Numbered from the stretch's first letter, positions 1 to 7,852 are shown. The stretch is DNA of 11,640 nucleotides from Eubacteriaceae bacterium UBA1433 (GCA_002329295.1 DCTT01000021.1:41178-52817), one strand, 5' to 3'. Numbers and translations: made by a program. The notes: generated by a model from the letters alone, not told the origin.

Positions 1-790
1 CGTGCGAAAACAAATCATAGCCGTAAAGCGTCTCGACAGCATGGGCAACGCTGTGTCCGAAATTCAGTATCATTCGTTTCCCGTAGTCCAGTTCGTCTTC
101 CGCAACTACGTTTATTTTGTGCCGCACACAACATTCAATGAGCCGGGATATGTTTTGTTCTATTGCTTGCAGAGGAGTTTTTTCCAAGTAATCAAATAAC
201 GCCGCATCCATCACAACCGCGTATTTGATGATTTCTGCAAACCCGTGCAAATATTGCTCTCTGCTCAGGCTTTTTAAAAAAAACGGGTCAATCAGTATCC
301 AGTTCGGTTGAGAAACCGTGCCCAAACGGTTTTTGCCCTCTGCGGTATTCAGAGCCGTTTTTCCGCCGATACTGCTGTCCACCTGCGCCAGCAACGTTGT
401 AGGCATTTGTATAAAGCCCATTCCCCGTTTATAGACGGAGGCGCAAAATCCTGCACTGTCCCCTATCACACCGCCGCCCAAGGCAAGCATGTTATCGGTT
501 CGGGCATAAGAATGATTGTCTAAAAAATCAATGATTTTTTCAGCAAAAAAAAGTGTTTTCGCCTGTTCGTCTGCCGGCAAAACAAAAGAATCAACTTGCG
601 TTGCATAAGGTCTCAGTTTTTCAGCGACTTGTTCCAGATACCGTTCGGCTACATTGACATCGGTAACGATTAATAATTTTCTTTTCTTTTGAAACACTTG
701 GTTTAAAAGATTTTCGTTGCGCAAAATATCCTGCTGAATTTGGATGCTGCACCGATGCTGTCGCCGGGTAATCATTTCTATTGCTGCCAT
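1..790 (-). CDS. aroB: 3-dehydroquinate synthase, partial (runs off left edge)
   Basis: Second enzyme of the shikimate pathway: NAD- and Zn-dependent cytosolic conversion of DAHP to 3-dehydroquinate. Translating the minus strand from ATG 790 gives 263 uninterrupted codons up to the left edge. Visible family motifs are the nucleotide-binding GGGVIGDSAGF (105-115), MPTTLLAQVDSSIGGKTALN (129-148), GKNRLGTVSQP (152-162), the metal-ligand segment FAEIIKY (Glu186) and LNFGHSVAH (His246). The last full codon is His263, 17 residues after His246, which fits the third zinc ligand of the usual HGEAV motif, so roughly the last quarter of the protein is missing. The start is supported by GAGGA five nucleotides upstream; a second ATG at 775 has no Shine-Dalgarno. 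The gene lies 24 nt behind the M29 peptidase and probably shares its transcript. The N-terminal 60 residues are poorly conserved, which is normal for this family. Confidence 0.95.
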   Translation of the reverse strand, partial: MAAIEMITRRQHRCSIQIQQDILRNENLLNQVFQKKRKLLIVTDVNVAERYLEQVAEKLRPYATQVDSFVLPADEQAKTLFFAEKIIDFLDNHSYARTDNMLALGGGVIGDSAGFCASVYKRGMGFIQMPTTLLAQVDSSIGGKTALNTAEGKNRLGTVSQPNWILIDPFFLKSLSREQYLHGFAEIIKYAVVMDAALFDYLEKTPLQAIEQNISRLIECCVRHKINVVAEDELDYGKRMILNFGHSVAHAVETLYGYDLFSH

Positions 791-814
791 TTGTTTCCTC
801 GACAACCTGCAATA

Positions 815-1930
815 TTATGATTTTAAATTTTCGGGGTTGAGTCCTTTGAGTTCGTCCAATACAAAAATGCCGTTATCACGCACCAGCACGTCATCAAAAT
901 AGATTTGTCCGCCGCCGTATTCGGGACGTTGGATGCACACCAAATCCCAATGGATCGCTGAACGATTGCCGTTATCCGCTTCGTTGACATAGGCAAGTCC
1001 CGGCGTAAAATGGAAAGAACCCGCGATTTTTTCGTCAAACAGTGTATCAAGCATCGGTGTTAAAATATACGGATTGACACCGAGGGCAAATTCGCCGATA
1101 TATCTCGCTCCTTCGTCGGTATTTAAAACATGATTGATTCTGTCGTTATCGTTGCTGGTCGCTTCAACGATTTTTCCGTCTTGAAACCTTAGCGACACAT
1201 TGTCAAAAACAAATCCTTGATAGTCCGATGGCGTATTATAAGTCAATACGCCGTTTACACTGTTGCGCACAGGGGCGGTATAGATTTCCCCGTCGGGAAT
1301 GTTCATTTTTCCTGCGCACTTTACCGTAGGAATCCCCTGAATCGAAAAAGTAAGGTCGGTTCCCTCGCCTACAATGCGCACTTTGTCCGTGCGATTCATC
1401 AACGCAACAAGGGGATCCATGGCTTTATCCATCTTTGAATAGTCCAGGTTGCAAACATCAAAATAGAAATTTTCAAAGGCTTCCAAACTCATATTGGCCT
1501 TTTGCGCCATGGAATTGTTGGCATAGCGCAACACAACCCATTTGGTTTTATTTAACCGCCGGTCAAGAGCGGGTTTCATGATTTTCATATAGGTACTCAT
1601 GGTTTCTTGGGGCACATCTGATAATTCTGCGGCATTGTCCCCGGCGCGCACGGCGATATAGGCATCCATTTGCTGTATTTTATGCAGGGCAATATCGTTG
1701 AGTGCAGCCATTTGCCCTTCGTTTGCCCCCATCAAAATGCCCCTTGTGAGCCGCGAATTGCCCAGTTCTATAAAAGGATTGCCTCCTGCGGCATACACTT
1801 CTTTAATCAGCTCCAGCGCAAGCAACATCGCGCTGTCTCCTTCTATACTGATCAGACAATTTTCTCCTTGTTGGATCTGGCACGAATAATTGACAAGCCC
1901 CTTTGCAAGCTTTTGAATCCTTGTATCCAT
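815..1930 (-). CDS. M29-family metallo-aminopeptidase (AmpS/PepS/AmpT type)
   Basis: Cytosolic exopeptidase that removes N-terminal residues from peptides with a two-metal centre. The 371-residue length is close to the usual ~370-410 of family M29. The candidate metal ligands are all present in order: Glu215 in IPDGEIYTAP, Glu280 in RYIGEFALGVNP, His307 in GSFHFTPGLAYVN, and His327 and Asp329 in AIHWDL. Their spacing follows the AmpS/AmpT pattern. The N-terminal half (about 1-190) carries the family's non-catalytic domain. The start at 1930 is fixed by AGGAG (1938-1942) seven nucleotides upstream and by an extended -10 promoter just before it. No signal peptide or membrane segment is visible. 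It is the first gene of the leftward unit and precedes aroB; the pairing has no obvious metabolic logic. Substrate preference cannot be read from the sequence. Confidence 0.93.
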   Translation of the reverse strand: MDTRIQKLAKGLVNYSCQIQQGENCLISIEGDSAMLLALELIKEVYAAGGNPFIELGNSRLTRGILMGANEGQMAALNDIALHKIQQMDAYIAVRAGDNAAELSDVPQETMSTYMKIMKPALDRRLNKTKWVVLRYANNSMAQKANMSLEAFENFYFDVCNLDYSKMDKAMDPLVALMNRTDKVRIVGEGTDLTFSIQGIPTVKCAGKMNIPDGEIYTAPVRNSVNGVLTYNTPSDYQGFVFDNVSLRFQDGKIVEATSNDNDRINHVLNTDEGARYIGEFALGVNPYILTPMLDTLFDEKIAGSFHFTPGLAYVNEADNGNRSAIHWDLVCIQRPEYGGGQIYFDDVLVRDNGIFVLDELKGLNPENLKS

Positions 1931-1961
1931 TATGATTCTCCTATCTGAAACAATTGTATTT

Positions 1962-1970
1962 ATTATACCA
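1962..1970 (-). promoter_or_regulatory. Extended -10 promoter of the M29 peptidase/aroB unit
   Basis: Read on the minus strand this is TGGTATAAT, a perfect -10 hexamer (1962-1967) with the TG dinucleotide of an extended -10 element. No good -35 box lies 16-18 nt upstream, which is typical of extended -10 promoters. It is 31 nt from the peptidase start codon, with the Shine-Dalgarno AGGAG in between. Confidence 0.65.
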
Positions 1971-2008
1971 CCATCTTACACAAAGCGACAACCGAATTTT
2001 TGATTTCC

Positions 2009-2024
2009 TTTGACAAGTGTCAAA
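2009..2024. repeat. 16-bp palindrome over the panB -35 box (possible operator)
   Basis: The sequence TTTGACA-AG-TGTCAAA has two fully complementary 7-nt arms around a 2-nt centre, and its left arm contains the -35 hexamer of the panB promoter. Such symmetry is typical of a dimeric repressor site positioned to block RNA polymerase. The cognate regulator is unknown and no regulator gene is adjacent. Half of the symmetry is contributed by the -35 consensus itself, so a chance match of the other arm is possible. Confidence 0.45.
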
Positions 2025-2038
2025 ATGTCTTCCATAAT
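2010..2038 (+). promoter_or_regulatory. Sigma-A type promoter of panB-panE
   Basis: A perfect -35 box TTGACA (2010-2015), a 17-nt spacer and the -10 box CATAAT (2033-2038) form a near-consensus vegetative promoter. The expected transcript start near 2045 leaves a 5' leader of only about 20 nt, just enough for the Shine-Dalgarno AAAGGAG (2048-2054). The -35 hexamer also reads as an in-frame TTG upstream of panB, but because it is promoter DNA it should not be taken as the start codon. Confidence 0.75.
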
Positions 2039-2063
2039 GAATGGTAGAAAGGAGTGTATGAAT

Positions 2064-2885
2064 ATGGCGAAAAAAATCACGATTCCCGAATTTAAGCTCT
2101 ATAAGCAAGAAAACAGACGCTACACGATGATCACCGTGTACGATTATGTCACGGCACGGTTAGTGGACGAAAGCAAGATCGAATCCATTTTGGTGGGAGA
2201 CTCTCTCGGCAACATTGTCTATGGTCTGGACAGCACGACGCCGGTAACACTGGACATGATGATTTTGTCCATACAGGCGGTTGTTCGCGGCGCACCCAAC
2301 ACGTTTATCGTTGGGGATATGCCCTTTGGCAGCTACAATGAAAGCTGTGAACAAGCCATTCGTTCAGCCAATCGACTGATCAAAGAAGGCGGTTGTGACT
2401 GCGTAAAATTGGAGGGAGGTATTGAAATGGCCGATAAAATCAGTGCGATCGTAAAATCGGGCACTCCCGTTATGGGACATATCGGCCTCACACCGCAAAC
2501 AGCAGCGGCAAGCGGCGGTATGAAAGTGCAGGGACGCACTTATGAAACCGCACAAAAGCTTATTGAAGACATTGTGGCCATTGAGCAGGCCGGCGCCTTT
2601 TCCTGCTTGGTGGAATGCGTTCCCGTCAGTGTCGGCAAAGCTATGAACGAAGCCGTCTCCATTCCCCTTTTCAGCGGCGGCGCGGGCCCGGACGGCAGCG
2701 GATTCGGATTGAACTTTTATGATATGTTCGGCTTTTTCGGCCGCGCGCCGAAATTTGTCAAACATTACGCCGAACTTCGCGAAACATTCATCGAGGGGCT
2801 CAACGCTTTCCGCGATGATGTAAACAACAAAGTCTATCCTTCTCCTGAGCAATGCTATAATATGAAAGTGGAAGGCTTTGAATAA
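2064..2885 (+). CDS. panB: 3-methyl-2-oxobutanoate hydroxymethyltransferase
   Basis: Transfers a hydroxymethyl group from 5,10-methylene-tetrahydrofolate to 2-oxoisovalerate, giving ketopantoate, the first committed step to pantothenate and coenzyme A. The product is 273 residues, normal for this TIM-barrel enzyme. Metal ligands Asp46 (LVGDSLG) and Asp85 (VGDMPFGSY), Lys115 and Glu117 (KLEGG) and the catalytic Glu184 (LVECVP) are present, as are HIGLTPQ (139-145) and APKFVKHY near the C-terminus. The usual IPVIGIGAG loop reads IPLFSGGAGPDGSG (200-213), a clear departure from typical PanB. ATG 2064 is chosen because AAAGGAG ends 9 nt before it. ATG 2058 is only 3 nt from that site, and a longer TTG-initiated version would start inside the promoter. 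Twelve nucleotides separate its stop from panE. Confidence 0.92.
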   Translation: MAKKITIPEFKLYKQENRRYTMITVYDYVTARLVDESKIESILVGDSLGNIVYGLDSTTPVTLDMMILSIQAVVRGAPNTFIVGDMPFGSYNESCEQAIRSANRLIKEGGCDCVKLEGGIEMADKISAIVKSGTPVMGHIGLTPQTAAASGGMKVQGRTYETAQKLIEDIVAIEQAGAFSCLVECVPVSVGKAMNEAVSIPLFSGGAGPDGSGFGLNFYDMFGFFGRAPKFVKHYAELRETFIEGLNAFRDDVNNKVYPSPEQCYNMKVEGFE

Positions 2886-2897
2886 AGAGGTGTTGCT

Positions 2898-3821
2898 ATG
2901 AAAATCGCTATATTAGGTGCCGGTGCAATGGGAAGCTTATACGGCGGATTGCTCTCGCAGAAAAACGAGGTTTATCTTATTGACATATGGCAAGAACATG
3001 TGGAGCAAATCAACAAAAACGGGCTCGTCATTCAAACGGCAAAGGAAGAAAAAACCTACCGTCCTCAGGCAGTAACCAGCGCCGCTCAAGCAGGTCCTGC
3101 GGATTTGGTCATTATTTTTGTGAAATCCGTCCACACCGACACGGCGCTTGCACAAAGTCGAGAACTTTTTGCCGAACATACGATTGCACTGACGCTGCAA
3201 AACGGCTACGGCAACGACGAGGATATTCTCCCCTATGTGCAGGCGGCTAATTTGCTTATCGGCACCACGGCATCCGGCGCTACGGTATTGCAAGCGGGCA
3301 AAGTGTTTCAGGCGGGGATCGGCCCCACCAACATTGGCACACGTGACAATCGCGCTTCTGAAAACATCGCGAAAATTGTTCGGCTGTTTAATGATTGCGG
3401 CATTGAATCCTATGTATCGGACAACATCATGGAAGCTGTTTGGACAAAACTGATGGTCAATGTGGGCATCAACGCCGTCACGGCACTGCTGGATGTGCGC
3501 AACGGATTTTTGGCCGAAAGCACGGCAGCCTATGAGGTGGCCGAAGCCTTGGTCAAAGAAGGAACGGCTGTTGCCAAAGCGGAAGGCTATGAACTGAACG
3601 CGGCGGAAATTGCCGAAAAATACTATATTCACGGCGCAAAAGTTGTAGGGCAAAACCGTTCTTCCATGTTGCAAGATGTCGACAAAAAACGAAAAACGGA
3701 GATTGAAAAAATCAACGGCGCCATTGTACGAATCGGCAAAAAACACAACATCGCCACTCCGTACAATGAATTGATTGTAAAGTTAATCAATGCCAAAGAA
3801 GATACGTATTCGCTTCAATAA
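2898..3821 (+). CDS. panE: 2-dehydropantoate 2-reductase (ketopantoate reductase)
   Basis: Reduces ketopantoate to pantoate with NADPH, directly using the PanB product. The 307-residue protein has the Rossmann nucleotide site GAGAMGS (7-13), Lys76 in FVKS, Asn102 in LQNG, the catalytic Lys184 in WTKLMVN, Asn188 and Asn192, Ser256 in NRSSMLQDV and Glu268 in KTEIEKING. All expected active-site residues are therefore present. Length and domain order (Rossmann domain about 1-170, helical domain about 175-300) are standard. It is preceded by AGAGGTG and sits 12 nt behind panB, so the two are co-transcribed. The unit ends at the terminator immediately after the stop. No panC or panD accompanies them here. 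PanE-like proteins include paralogues with other 2-oxoacid substrates, but the panB neighbour favours ketopantoate. Confidence 0.93.
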   Translation: MKIAILGAGAMGSLYGGLLSQKNEVYLIDIWQEHVEQINKNGLVIQTAKEEKTYRPQAVTSAAQAGPADLVIIFVKSVHTDTALAQSRELFAEHTIALTLQNGYGNDEDILPYVQAANLLIGTTASGATVLQAGKVFQAGIGPTNIGTRDNRASENIAKIVRLFNDCGIESYVSDNIMEAVWTKLMVNVGINAVTALLDVRNGFLAESTAAYEVAEALVKEGTAVAKAEGYELNAAEIAEKYYIHGAKVVGQNRSSMLQDVDKKRKTEIEKINGAIVRIGKKHNIATPYNELIVKLINAKEDTYSLQ

Positions 3822-3851
3822 AAAAAGCCCCGTATTCACGGGGCTTTTTTT
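3821..3851. terminator. Bidirectional rho-independent terminator between panE and clpC
   Basis: A perfect GCCCCG/CGGGGC stem (3827-3832 with 3839-3844) with a TATTCA loop is flanked by an A6 tract on the left and a T7 tract on the right, so it has a U-tail in both directions. It lies between the panE stop (3819-3821) and the clpC stop (3854-3856) and can end both convergent transcripts. Confidence 0.93.
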
Positions 3852-3853
3852 AT

Positions 3854-6283
3854 CTATTGTACAAAAATGACTTCGTCTTCTTTGACATCAACCGTTATTT
3901 TTTCTTTTTTGTTGACTTTGTTTTCCAAAATGGCTTCGCTGAGCTTATCTTCAATATAGTTTTGTATCGTTCTTCTTAGCGGTCTGGCGCCGTACTCTAA
4001 ATTGGTGCCTTTTGCGGCAATCAGTTTTTTCACTTCGTCGCTGAACACGACGTCGATTTCCACTTCTTTTAAGCGACTGCTCAGTTGATTAAGCAAAATC
4101 TCAATAATATTGTCGATATCTTTTTCGCCGAGCTTATGGAAAACGATGATATCGTCAAGTCGGTTTAGGAACTCCGGACGCATTTCCTTGCGCAACTGCT
4201 CCATAACGGTTTCTTTCATCTTGTTATATTCGCTTTCAGATTCGTCTTCGGCAGAACCGAAACCCAACACGGAAGATTTTTTAATCATATGGGCGCCGAT
4301 GTTGGATGTCATAATGATAATGGTGTTTCGAAAATCCACTGTCTTGCCTTTGCCGTCCGTCAACCTGCCGTCTTCCATAATTTGCAACAACACATTGAGT
4401 ACATCCGGATGCGCCTTTTCGATTTCATCCATAAGAATAACGCTGTAAGGCTTTCTTCTGACCTGCTCGGTCAGTTGGCCTCCTTCATCATATCCCACAT
4501 ATCCCGGCGGAGAGCCAATCAGTCTGCTTACGGCGTGTTTTTCCATATATTCGCTCATATCTATGCGGACAATCAGACTTTCGTCGCCAAACATCACTTC
4601 GGCCAAAGCTTTAGAGAGTTCCGTTTTGCCCACCCCTGTGGGTCCTAAGAAAATAAATGAACCGATGGGTCTTTTCGGGTCTTTGAGTCCTACCCTGCTT
4701 CTGCGTATGGCTCGCGACAAAACGCTGACCGCCTCATCTTGCCCCACAACACGCTGGTGCAAAATTTTTTCCATATTCACAAGTCGCTCGTTTTCTTCTT
4801 TTGCGATTTTTTCTACCGGCACCTTCGTCCAGTCTGCAACCACTTTTTCAATATCGGCAGCGCTCACACTGACCGATGTGCTTGCCGTATTGCCCTCGGA
4901 CCATCTCTTTTTCAAGTTTGCCACTTCGGTGCGCAAGTTTTTCAACTCATCGCGCACGCTGGCCGCTTTTTCATAGTTTTGCAGTGCAATGGCTTCCTCT
5001 TTTTCCTTTTGCAGTCTCTCCACGTCTTTTTCATAGGTGTTGATTTGCGAAGGCGGCGTCAAAAGCCCCATTCTGATTTTGGAAGCTGCCTCATCGATCA
5101 AATCCACGGCTTTATCCGGTAAATATCTGCCCGTGATATAGCGTACCGACAATTTTACCGCGGCTTCAATGGCTTCATCCGTAATTTTTAATCGATGATG
5201 AGCCTCATATTTATCTCTGAGTCCTTTTAGGATTTCTATCGCCTCTTCCGCCGTGGGTTCTTCTACATCCACCGGCTGAAACCTTCGTTCAAAAGCGGCG
5301 TCTTTCTCAACATGTTTTCGATATTCGTCAATGGTCGTTGCGCCGATTACTTTGATTTCTCCTCTTGCCAGTGCAGGTTTTAGGATATTTGCCGCATCCA
5401 CGGCGCCTTCCGCTGCGCCGGCACCGATGAGGGTATGGATTTCATCAATAAACAAAATGGCATTTCCGTTTTCTTTTACTTCATCGATCAAAGATTTTAA
5501 ACGCTCTTCAAATTCGCCTCTGTATTTTGCCCCTGCTATCATCAACGACAAATCCAAAGCAATCAGTTTTTTGTCCCGCAGCGTCTCGGGCACTTCTCCT
5601 TCACTCATCTTTTGCGCCAATCCCTCTGCAATCGCCGTCTTGCCTACTCCGGGCTCTCCAATTAAGCAAGGATTGTTTTTCGTTCTTCTCGACAAAATTT
5701 GAATGACACGGTCAATTTCTTTGCTTCGCCCCACCACGGGATCCAATTTGTCTTGTTTAGCCAATTCCGTCATATCTATCGTGTATTTTTCGATCATTTC
5801 ATCCGTTGTTTCCGCCGAACTGCGTTGCGAAGGCTGTTTTTTGTAGCCGGAAGACAACTTGGCAACGACTTTTTCCTTTACGGACGCAAAATTTACGCCG
5901 GCGTTTAACAGGATGTTTGCCGCAACACCGTTGCCTTCTTTGAGCAACCCCAAAAGCAAGTGTTCACTGCCCACATAGCTCTGATTCAGCTCATTGGCAA
6001 TTATAATGCTTTCTTCCAGCACCCGTTTCATCCGCGGCGTATAGCCCAAGATAGGACCCTGTTCTTCCCCGTTGCCTACCATGCTCAAAATGGCTACGCG
6101 TATATATTCTTCGTCAATATTCATTTGCGCCAATATTTCCGAAACAACGTTGTCGTTTTGCATGACAAGACCGATAAGCAGGTGTTCGGTTCCGATGTAG
6201 TTGTGTCGAAATTTCACGGCCTCTTCTTTGGCGTTCAGCAGCGCCTGTTGTGCCTTTTGTGTAAACTTACCGTATAGTGACAT
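3854..6283 (-). CDS. clpC: AAA+ unfoldase ATPase subunit ClpC
   Basis: Hexameric Hsp100 unfoldase that feeds substrates, including phospho-arginine-marked proteins, into ClpP. The 809 residues contain an N-domain of two repeats (about 1-145) in which GTEH (Glu33) and GSEH (Glu107) occupy the equivalent position in each repeat, matching the phospho-arginine pocket glutamates of Bacillus ClpC. AAA-1 has Walker A GEPGVGKT (209-216), Walker B LFIDEIH (277-283) and the arginine fingers FERRF. The middle domain (about 415-465) contains a UVR-like segment. AAA-2 has Walker A GPTGVGKT (547-554), Walker B VILMDE and the C-terminal YGARPLRRTI. SVLGFGSA (671-678) contains the LGF tripeptide of the ClpP-docking loop. 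The Shine-Dalgarno AGGAGG lies inside the last codons of mcsB, and only 2 nt separate the mcsB stop from the clpC ATG, which suggests translational coupling. The gene is last in its unit. Confidence 0.97.
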   Translation of the reverse strand: MSLYGKFTQKAQQALLNAKEEAVKFRHNYIGTEHLLIGLVMQNDNVVSEILAQMNIDEEYIRVAILSMVGNGEEQGPILGYTPRMKRVLEESIIIANELNQSYVGSEHLLLGLLKEGNGVAANILLNAGVNFASVKEKVVAKLSSGYKKQPSQRSSAETTDEMIEKYTIDMTELAKQDKLDPVVGRSKEIDRVIQILSRRTKNNPCLIGEPGVGKTAIAEGLAQKMSEGEVPETLRDKKLIALDLSLMIAGAKYRGEFEERLKSLIDEVKENGNAILFIDEIHTLIGAGAAEGAVDAANILKPALARGEIKVIGATTIDEYRKHVEKDAAFERRFQPVDVEEPTAEEAIEILKGLRDKYEAHHRLKITDEAIEAAVKLSVRYITGRYLPDKAVDLIDEAASKIRMGLLTPPSQINTYEKDVERLQKEKEEAIALQNYEKAASVRDELKNLRTEVANLKKRWSEGNTASTSVSVSAADIEKVVADWTKVPVEKIAKEENERLVNMEKILHQRVVGQDEAVSVLSRAIRRSRVGLKDPKRPIGSFIFLGPTGVGKTELSKALAEVMFGDESLIVRIDMSEYMEKHAVSRLIGSPPGYVGYDEGGQLTEQVRRKPYSVILMDEIEKAHPDVLNVLLQIMEDGRLTDGKGKTVDFRNTIIIMTSNIGAHMIKKSSVLGFGSAEDESESEYNKMKETVMEQLRKEMRPEFLNRLDDIIVFHKLGEKDIDNIIEILLNQLSSRLKEVEIDVVFSDEVKKLIAAKGTNLEYGARPLRRTIQNYIEDKLSEAILENKVNKKEKITVDVKEDEVIFVQ

Positions 6284-6285
6284 TG

Positions 6286-7335
6286 TTATTTTACCTCCTG
6301 CATTCCACAGTCGTTTTTGCGCAGCATCCTTCGAATATACTCGGCTCGCCTGATGTCGACGATGTTTGCTTCATCGGGGATTCCTTTTGCATAACGCAAC
6401 AGTGACGGATAGATGTTTCCGATCACTTTGTCGATGGTTTCTATATTTGCCTCGGGCAACAAGTCCATATCAACGCCGAGTTTGGCAACGGACAAAAGGT
6501 GCATGGCTTCTTTCGCTTCTATTTTTTGCGCATAAAGCAGTGTTCCGTATGCGCGCATGATTTTGTCTTGAATGGCAATATCGTTTTTTTCGACGAGGTC
6601 TTCGCGCACTTCTCTTTCCCGCTTAATAATGCCCCTTGCCACAGATTTTACGCTGAGCAAAATTTCTTCTTCTTTTACCCCTAAGGATTTTTGATTGGAT
6701 ATCTGGTATAAATCTCCCATGCTCTCGGTGCCTTCACCATAAATGCCTCTTATCGTAAGTCCGCACCTGGTAACGGTATGGAGCATTTTGTCGATGTTGT
6801 TGGTCAGCGTCAATGCCGGCAAATGTAACATGACCGACATACGCGCTCCGGTGCCCAAATTGGTCGGGCAAGCCGTGAGATATCCCCACTCGTCATCAAA
6901 GGCATATTCTACACTGCTTTCGATGAGGTCATCAATTTTATTGGCAGTTTCAAAGGCATCTTCCAGCGCCAGGCCGGGCAGAATACACTGAATGCGAATA
7001 TGGTCTTCTTCATTGACCAAAATGCTGATTTGTTCGTTTTTGTTAACCATAACGGCAGCGCCGTGACTTCGCAGCGCCAAATTCGGGCTGATCAGGTGCG
7101 CCGCCATCAGTCTTTCTTTTTCGCTGTCGCCAATGGCGTTCATATCAATAAATTTGAACTCTTCGGCAATATAGCTGTTGGATTCAAAAATCGCTTCACT
7201 GACATCTTTGCACACCGATTTCAACGCCTCTTCATCGGCTCTGTTCGGAAAAGGCTTGCTTTTTAAGTTCCTCGCCAAACGCACTCGCGTGCTTACGGCA
7301 ATATCCACCAGGCGTCTTTTTGTTTGTATGTTCAC
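6286..7335 (-). CDS. mcsB: Protein arginine kinase McsB
   Basis: Phosphorylates arginine residues of misfolded or regulatory proteins, marking them for ClpC-ClpP. The 349-residue protein has the guanidino-kinase fold: the ATP-phosphate-binding STRVRLARN (15-23), NEEDHIRIQ (108-116), the catalytic-cysteine segment ACPTNLGTGARMSVMLHLPAL (155-175, Cys156), and RGIYGEGTESMGDLYQISNQ (196-215). The C-terminal allosteric RDxxRA motif reads VDIRRA (326-331), so the first arginine of the phospho-arginine pocket is a valine. The start codon is GTG at 7335, preceded by GAGGTGAG. The gene follows mcsA by 13 nt and abuts clpC, the standard order. McsA is its usual activator. Confidence 0.96.
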   Translation of the reverse strand: MNIQTKRRLVDIAVSTRVRLARNLKSKPFPNRADEEALKSVCKDVSEAIFESNSYIAEEFKFIDMNAIGDSEKERLMAAHLISPNLALRSHGAAVMVNKNEQISILVNEEDHIRIQCILPGLALEDAFETANKIDDLIESSVEYAFDDEWGYLTACPTNLGTGARMSVMLHLPALTLTNNIDKMLHTVTRCGLTIRGIYGEGTESMGDLYQISNQKSLGVKEEEILLSVKSVARGIIKREREVREDLVEKNDIAIQDKIMRAYGTLLYAQKIEAKEAMHLLSVAKLGVDMDLLPEANIETIDKVIGNIYPSLLRYAKGIPDEANIVDIRRAEYIRRMLRKNDCGMQEVK

Positions 7336-7348
7336 TTTGCTCTCACCT

Positions 7349-7834
7349 CTATTGTTTGTAAGATTTAATCAAATCTCTATATTCCGCAGCCTTTTCGTAA
7401 TTCTCGTTTCGAACGGCTTCTTCCAGTTTTTCTTTCAGGATGACAATTTCCTGCTTGGAACGCATTACTTCTTGTCGACTGTGGATGCTTTTGCCCATAT
7501 GCTGACTTTTGCCGTGGATTTTTTTCACCACCGGTGTAAACAACTGAGAAAATTCTCGGTAACATTGGTCGCAGCCGGCTTTTCCGTACTTGTTCAGCTC
7601 CCCATAACTCATTCCGCATTTTTCGCAACGGGCGCTATGATCCGCTTTTACCAAAACCGTTTCGTCTTCGTTGGCTATATGAAACAGCGCCGTAATCAGG
7701 TTTTCAAACATATAGCTGTTGATTACGCTTTCTTTTGCGCAATCTTCGCATAGATTCAATTCGCTTTTTTGTCCGTTTTTTATAATCGTCAGTTGCAGCA
7801 CCGCAGGTTTTTTCTTACATTTTACACAAATCAT
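7349..7834 (-). CDS. mcsA: McsA, zinc-binding activator of McsB with UVR domain
   Basis: Adaptor that binds zinc and activates the McsB arginine kinase. The 161-residue protein has four CxxC pairs at Cys3/Cys6, Cys29/Cys32, Cys70/Cys73 and Cys88/Cys91, giving two zinc-binding modules. At the C-terminus is a UVR domain (about 128-159, containing LEEAVRNENYEKAAEYRD) resembling the one in UvrB/UvrC and the ClpC middle domain. Length and layout match McsA of other Bacillota. It is preceded by AGAGGA seven nucleotides before the ATG and begins only 18 nt after the stop of the upstream RAYT-like gene. In most relatives ctsR occupies that upstream position. Confidence 0.95.
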   Translation of the reverse strand: MICVKCKKKPAVLQLTIIKNGQKSELNLCEDCAKESVINSYMFENLITALFHIANEDETVLVKADHSARCEKCGMSYGELNKYGKAGCDQCYREFSQLFTPVVKKIHGKSQHMGKSIHSRQEVMRSKQEIVILKEKLEEAVRNENYEKAAEYRDLIKSYKQ

Positions 7835-7852
7835 TTTTTATTCCTCTTTCTG

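Noticed and set aside
621..812. A 63-codon minus-strand ORF at the start of the aroB region
   Set aside because: The frame offset from it gives AroB with all its motifs continuing to the left edge; the 63-codon frame has no resemblance and is a shadow.
2010..2063. An N-terminal extension of PanB from TTG 2010
   Set aside because: The TTG is the -35 hexamer of the promoter, so the extension would be untranscribed; the good Shine-Dalgarno lies just before ATG 2064.
2364..2852. A 162-codon minus-strand frame antisense to panB
   Set aside because: It overlaps a confidently assigned panB completely and has no domain, promoter or ribosome-binding site.
2937..3746. A 269-codon open frame on the minus strand, antisense to panE
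   Set aside because: It lies entirely within panE, which has every family motif; the antisense product is Phe-rich with no recognisable domain and no Shine-Dalgarno. It is a codon-bias shadow.
7178..7753. A 191-codon plus-strand frame across the mcsA-mcsB junction
   Set aside because: It is antisense to two well-identified genes, and its Phe-rich composition is the usual complement of Lys/Glu-rich coding sequence.
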